A stretch of 31,674 nt of DNA from Candidatus Scybalomonas excrementavium. Its GTDB lineage: Bacteria; Bacillota; Clostridia; Lachnospirales; Lachnospiraceae. The position numbers were made by a program, and so were the translations under genes. Below are positions 31,419 through 31,674 of this stretch, piece after piece. The notes under the pieces are model-generated. The model searched no databases. It saw only the letters and a program-made list of their open reading frames with translations, and was not told where the DNA came from. Where the stretch lies: the NCBI GenBank assembly GCA_017694765.1, contig JADIML010000147.1, positions 1 to 31,674 on the forward strand. Reading direction: 5' to 3'. The stretch's first letter is position 1; every line of letters starts with the position of its first letter.

Positions 31419-31534
31419 TGTGGATAGAAGAATAAAGATGTCCACACAATATCAACAGTTAAAACCCTATAAATAAAGTTATACACAAAATTATCCACAT
31501 TATCCACAAACTTATGTATACACAATGTGGGAAA
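31419..31534. other. DnaA-box cluster (oriC-like)
   Basis: Two perfect boxes TTATCCACA abut at 31491-31499 and 31500-31508. TTATACACA is at 31479-31487, and CTATCCACA on the minus strand at 31427-31419. Weaker copies (7 of 9) are ATGTCCACA at 31438-31446, GTATACACA at 31516-31524, and TTTCCCACA on the minus strand at 31534-31526. Seven sites in 116 bases is far above chance and is typical of an origin or a DnaA-regulated promoter. An AT-rich stretch follows on the right. Confidence 0.75.
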
Positions 31535-31603
31535 GAGAAGTCTAAAAAAAGAACGAACGTTTTGTATAGAAATAATAAATATGAATAAGAATGTGAAATA
31601 CTA

Positions 31604-31633
31604 TTGACAAAAATAATTTCAAATAATGATGAT
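31604..31633 (+). promoter_or_regulatory. Possible promoter leading out of the right edge
   Basis: TTGACA at 31604-31609 and GATGAT at 31628-31633 (18-base spacer) lie 70 bases after the last DnaA box and point towards whatever gene follows the window, possibly dnaA. The -10 is poor. Confidence 0.35.
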
Positions 31634-31674
31634 AGAAAAGATAAATAGTCAGTGAAATAATTAGAAATAAGAAG

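Larger units (their letters stand above)
31210..31674. other. 465-base non-coding, AT- and purine-rich region holding the DnaA-box cluster
   Basis: No credible gene is present on either strand; the small minus-strand frames have no ribosome binding site and low-complexity products. The left half is purine-rich on the plus strand (AGAAAGAAAAAGAGCAGCGC at 31382-31401). The middle holds DnaA boxes and the right third (31543-31674) is very AT-rich, as expected of a DNA-unwinding element. No tRNA or riboswitch was recognised. Confidence 0.6.

Noticed and set aside
1..31674. CRISPR array, insertion sequence, prophage or tRNA genes
   Set aside because: No regularly spaced repeats, transposase or integrase motifs, phage genes or tRNA cloverleaf were found on either strand.

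Overview
The window is low-GC, with strong AGGAGG ribosome binding sites, sigma-A type promoters (TTGACA/TATAAT, 17-base spacer) and a monoderm-style Tad pilus locus. Together with a BofA-family sporulation protein and FHA and DUF5702-like Tad accessory proteins, this points to an anaerobic Firmicute of the class Clostridia, most likely Lachnospiraceae. The family assignment is inference; no rRNA or other decisive marker is present.

Layout. Bases 1-6,100 concern the cell surface: the 3' part of a large multidomain surface protein, a PglF/CapD-type sugar-nucleotide dehydratase, and on the minus strand a secreted 842-residue Ig-like-domain protein. Bases 6,300-8,860 hold a HEAT-TRM11/RlmL-type methyltransferase with an altered catalytic motif, a BofA-family membrane protein and a solitary type IV pilin-like protein. 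Bases 8,865-13,092 (minus strand) are a marR-abcA-abcB operon for an asymmetric heterodimeric ABC exporter, with a consensus promoter and a MarR-type operator over the start site. Bases 13,212-22,053 are a nine-gene Tad/Flp operon: tadZ-like, tadA, tadB, tadC with a large extracytoplasmic insert, an Flp1-type pilin, a DUF5702-like protein, a TadE-like protein with two Cys/His modules, a second small TadE-like protein, and a membrane FHA protein. No prepilin peptidase is encoded here.

Bases 22,100-27,262 hold a rhomboid protease, dnaX, then ybaB-recR-pfkA. Bases 27,288-31,209 hold an LspA-family protein convergent with a lipoprotein gene (their stop codons overlap), trxB, and an SH3-SH3-NlpC/P60 cell-wall hydrolase behind a near-perfect promoter. 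The last 465 bases are non-coding, purine- and AT-rich, and contain a cluster of DnaA boxes (two perfect abutting copies plus degenerate ones), which looks like an origin or other DnaA-binding region just upstream of whatever follows.

Functionally the window is dominated by envelope biology: surface adhesins, sugar-nucleotide modification, a pilus assembly machine, export, lipoprotein processing and peptidoglycan hydrolysis, with a small replication/recombination group (dnaX, ybaB, recR). The most unusual parts are the extra domains on the Tad components, the DnaA-box cluster with genes pointing towards it, and two distant terminators built from the same sequence.
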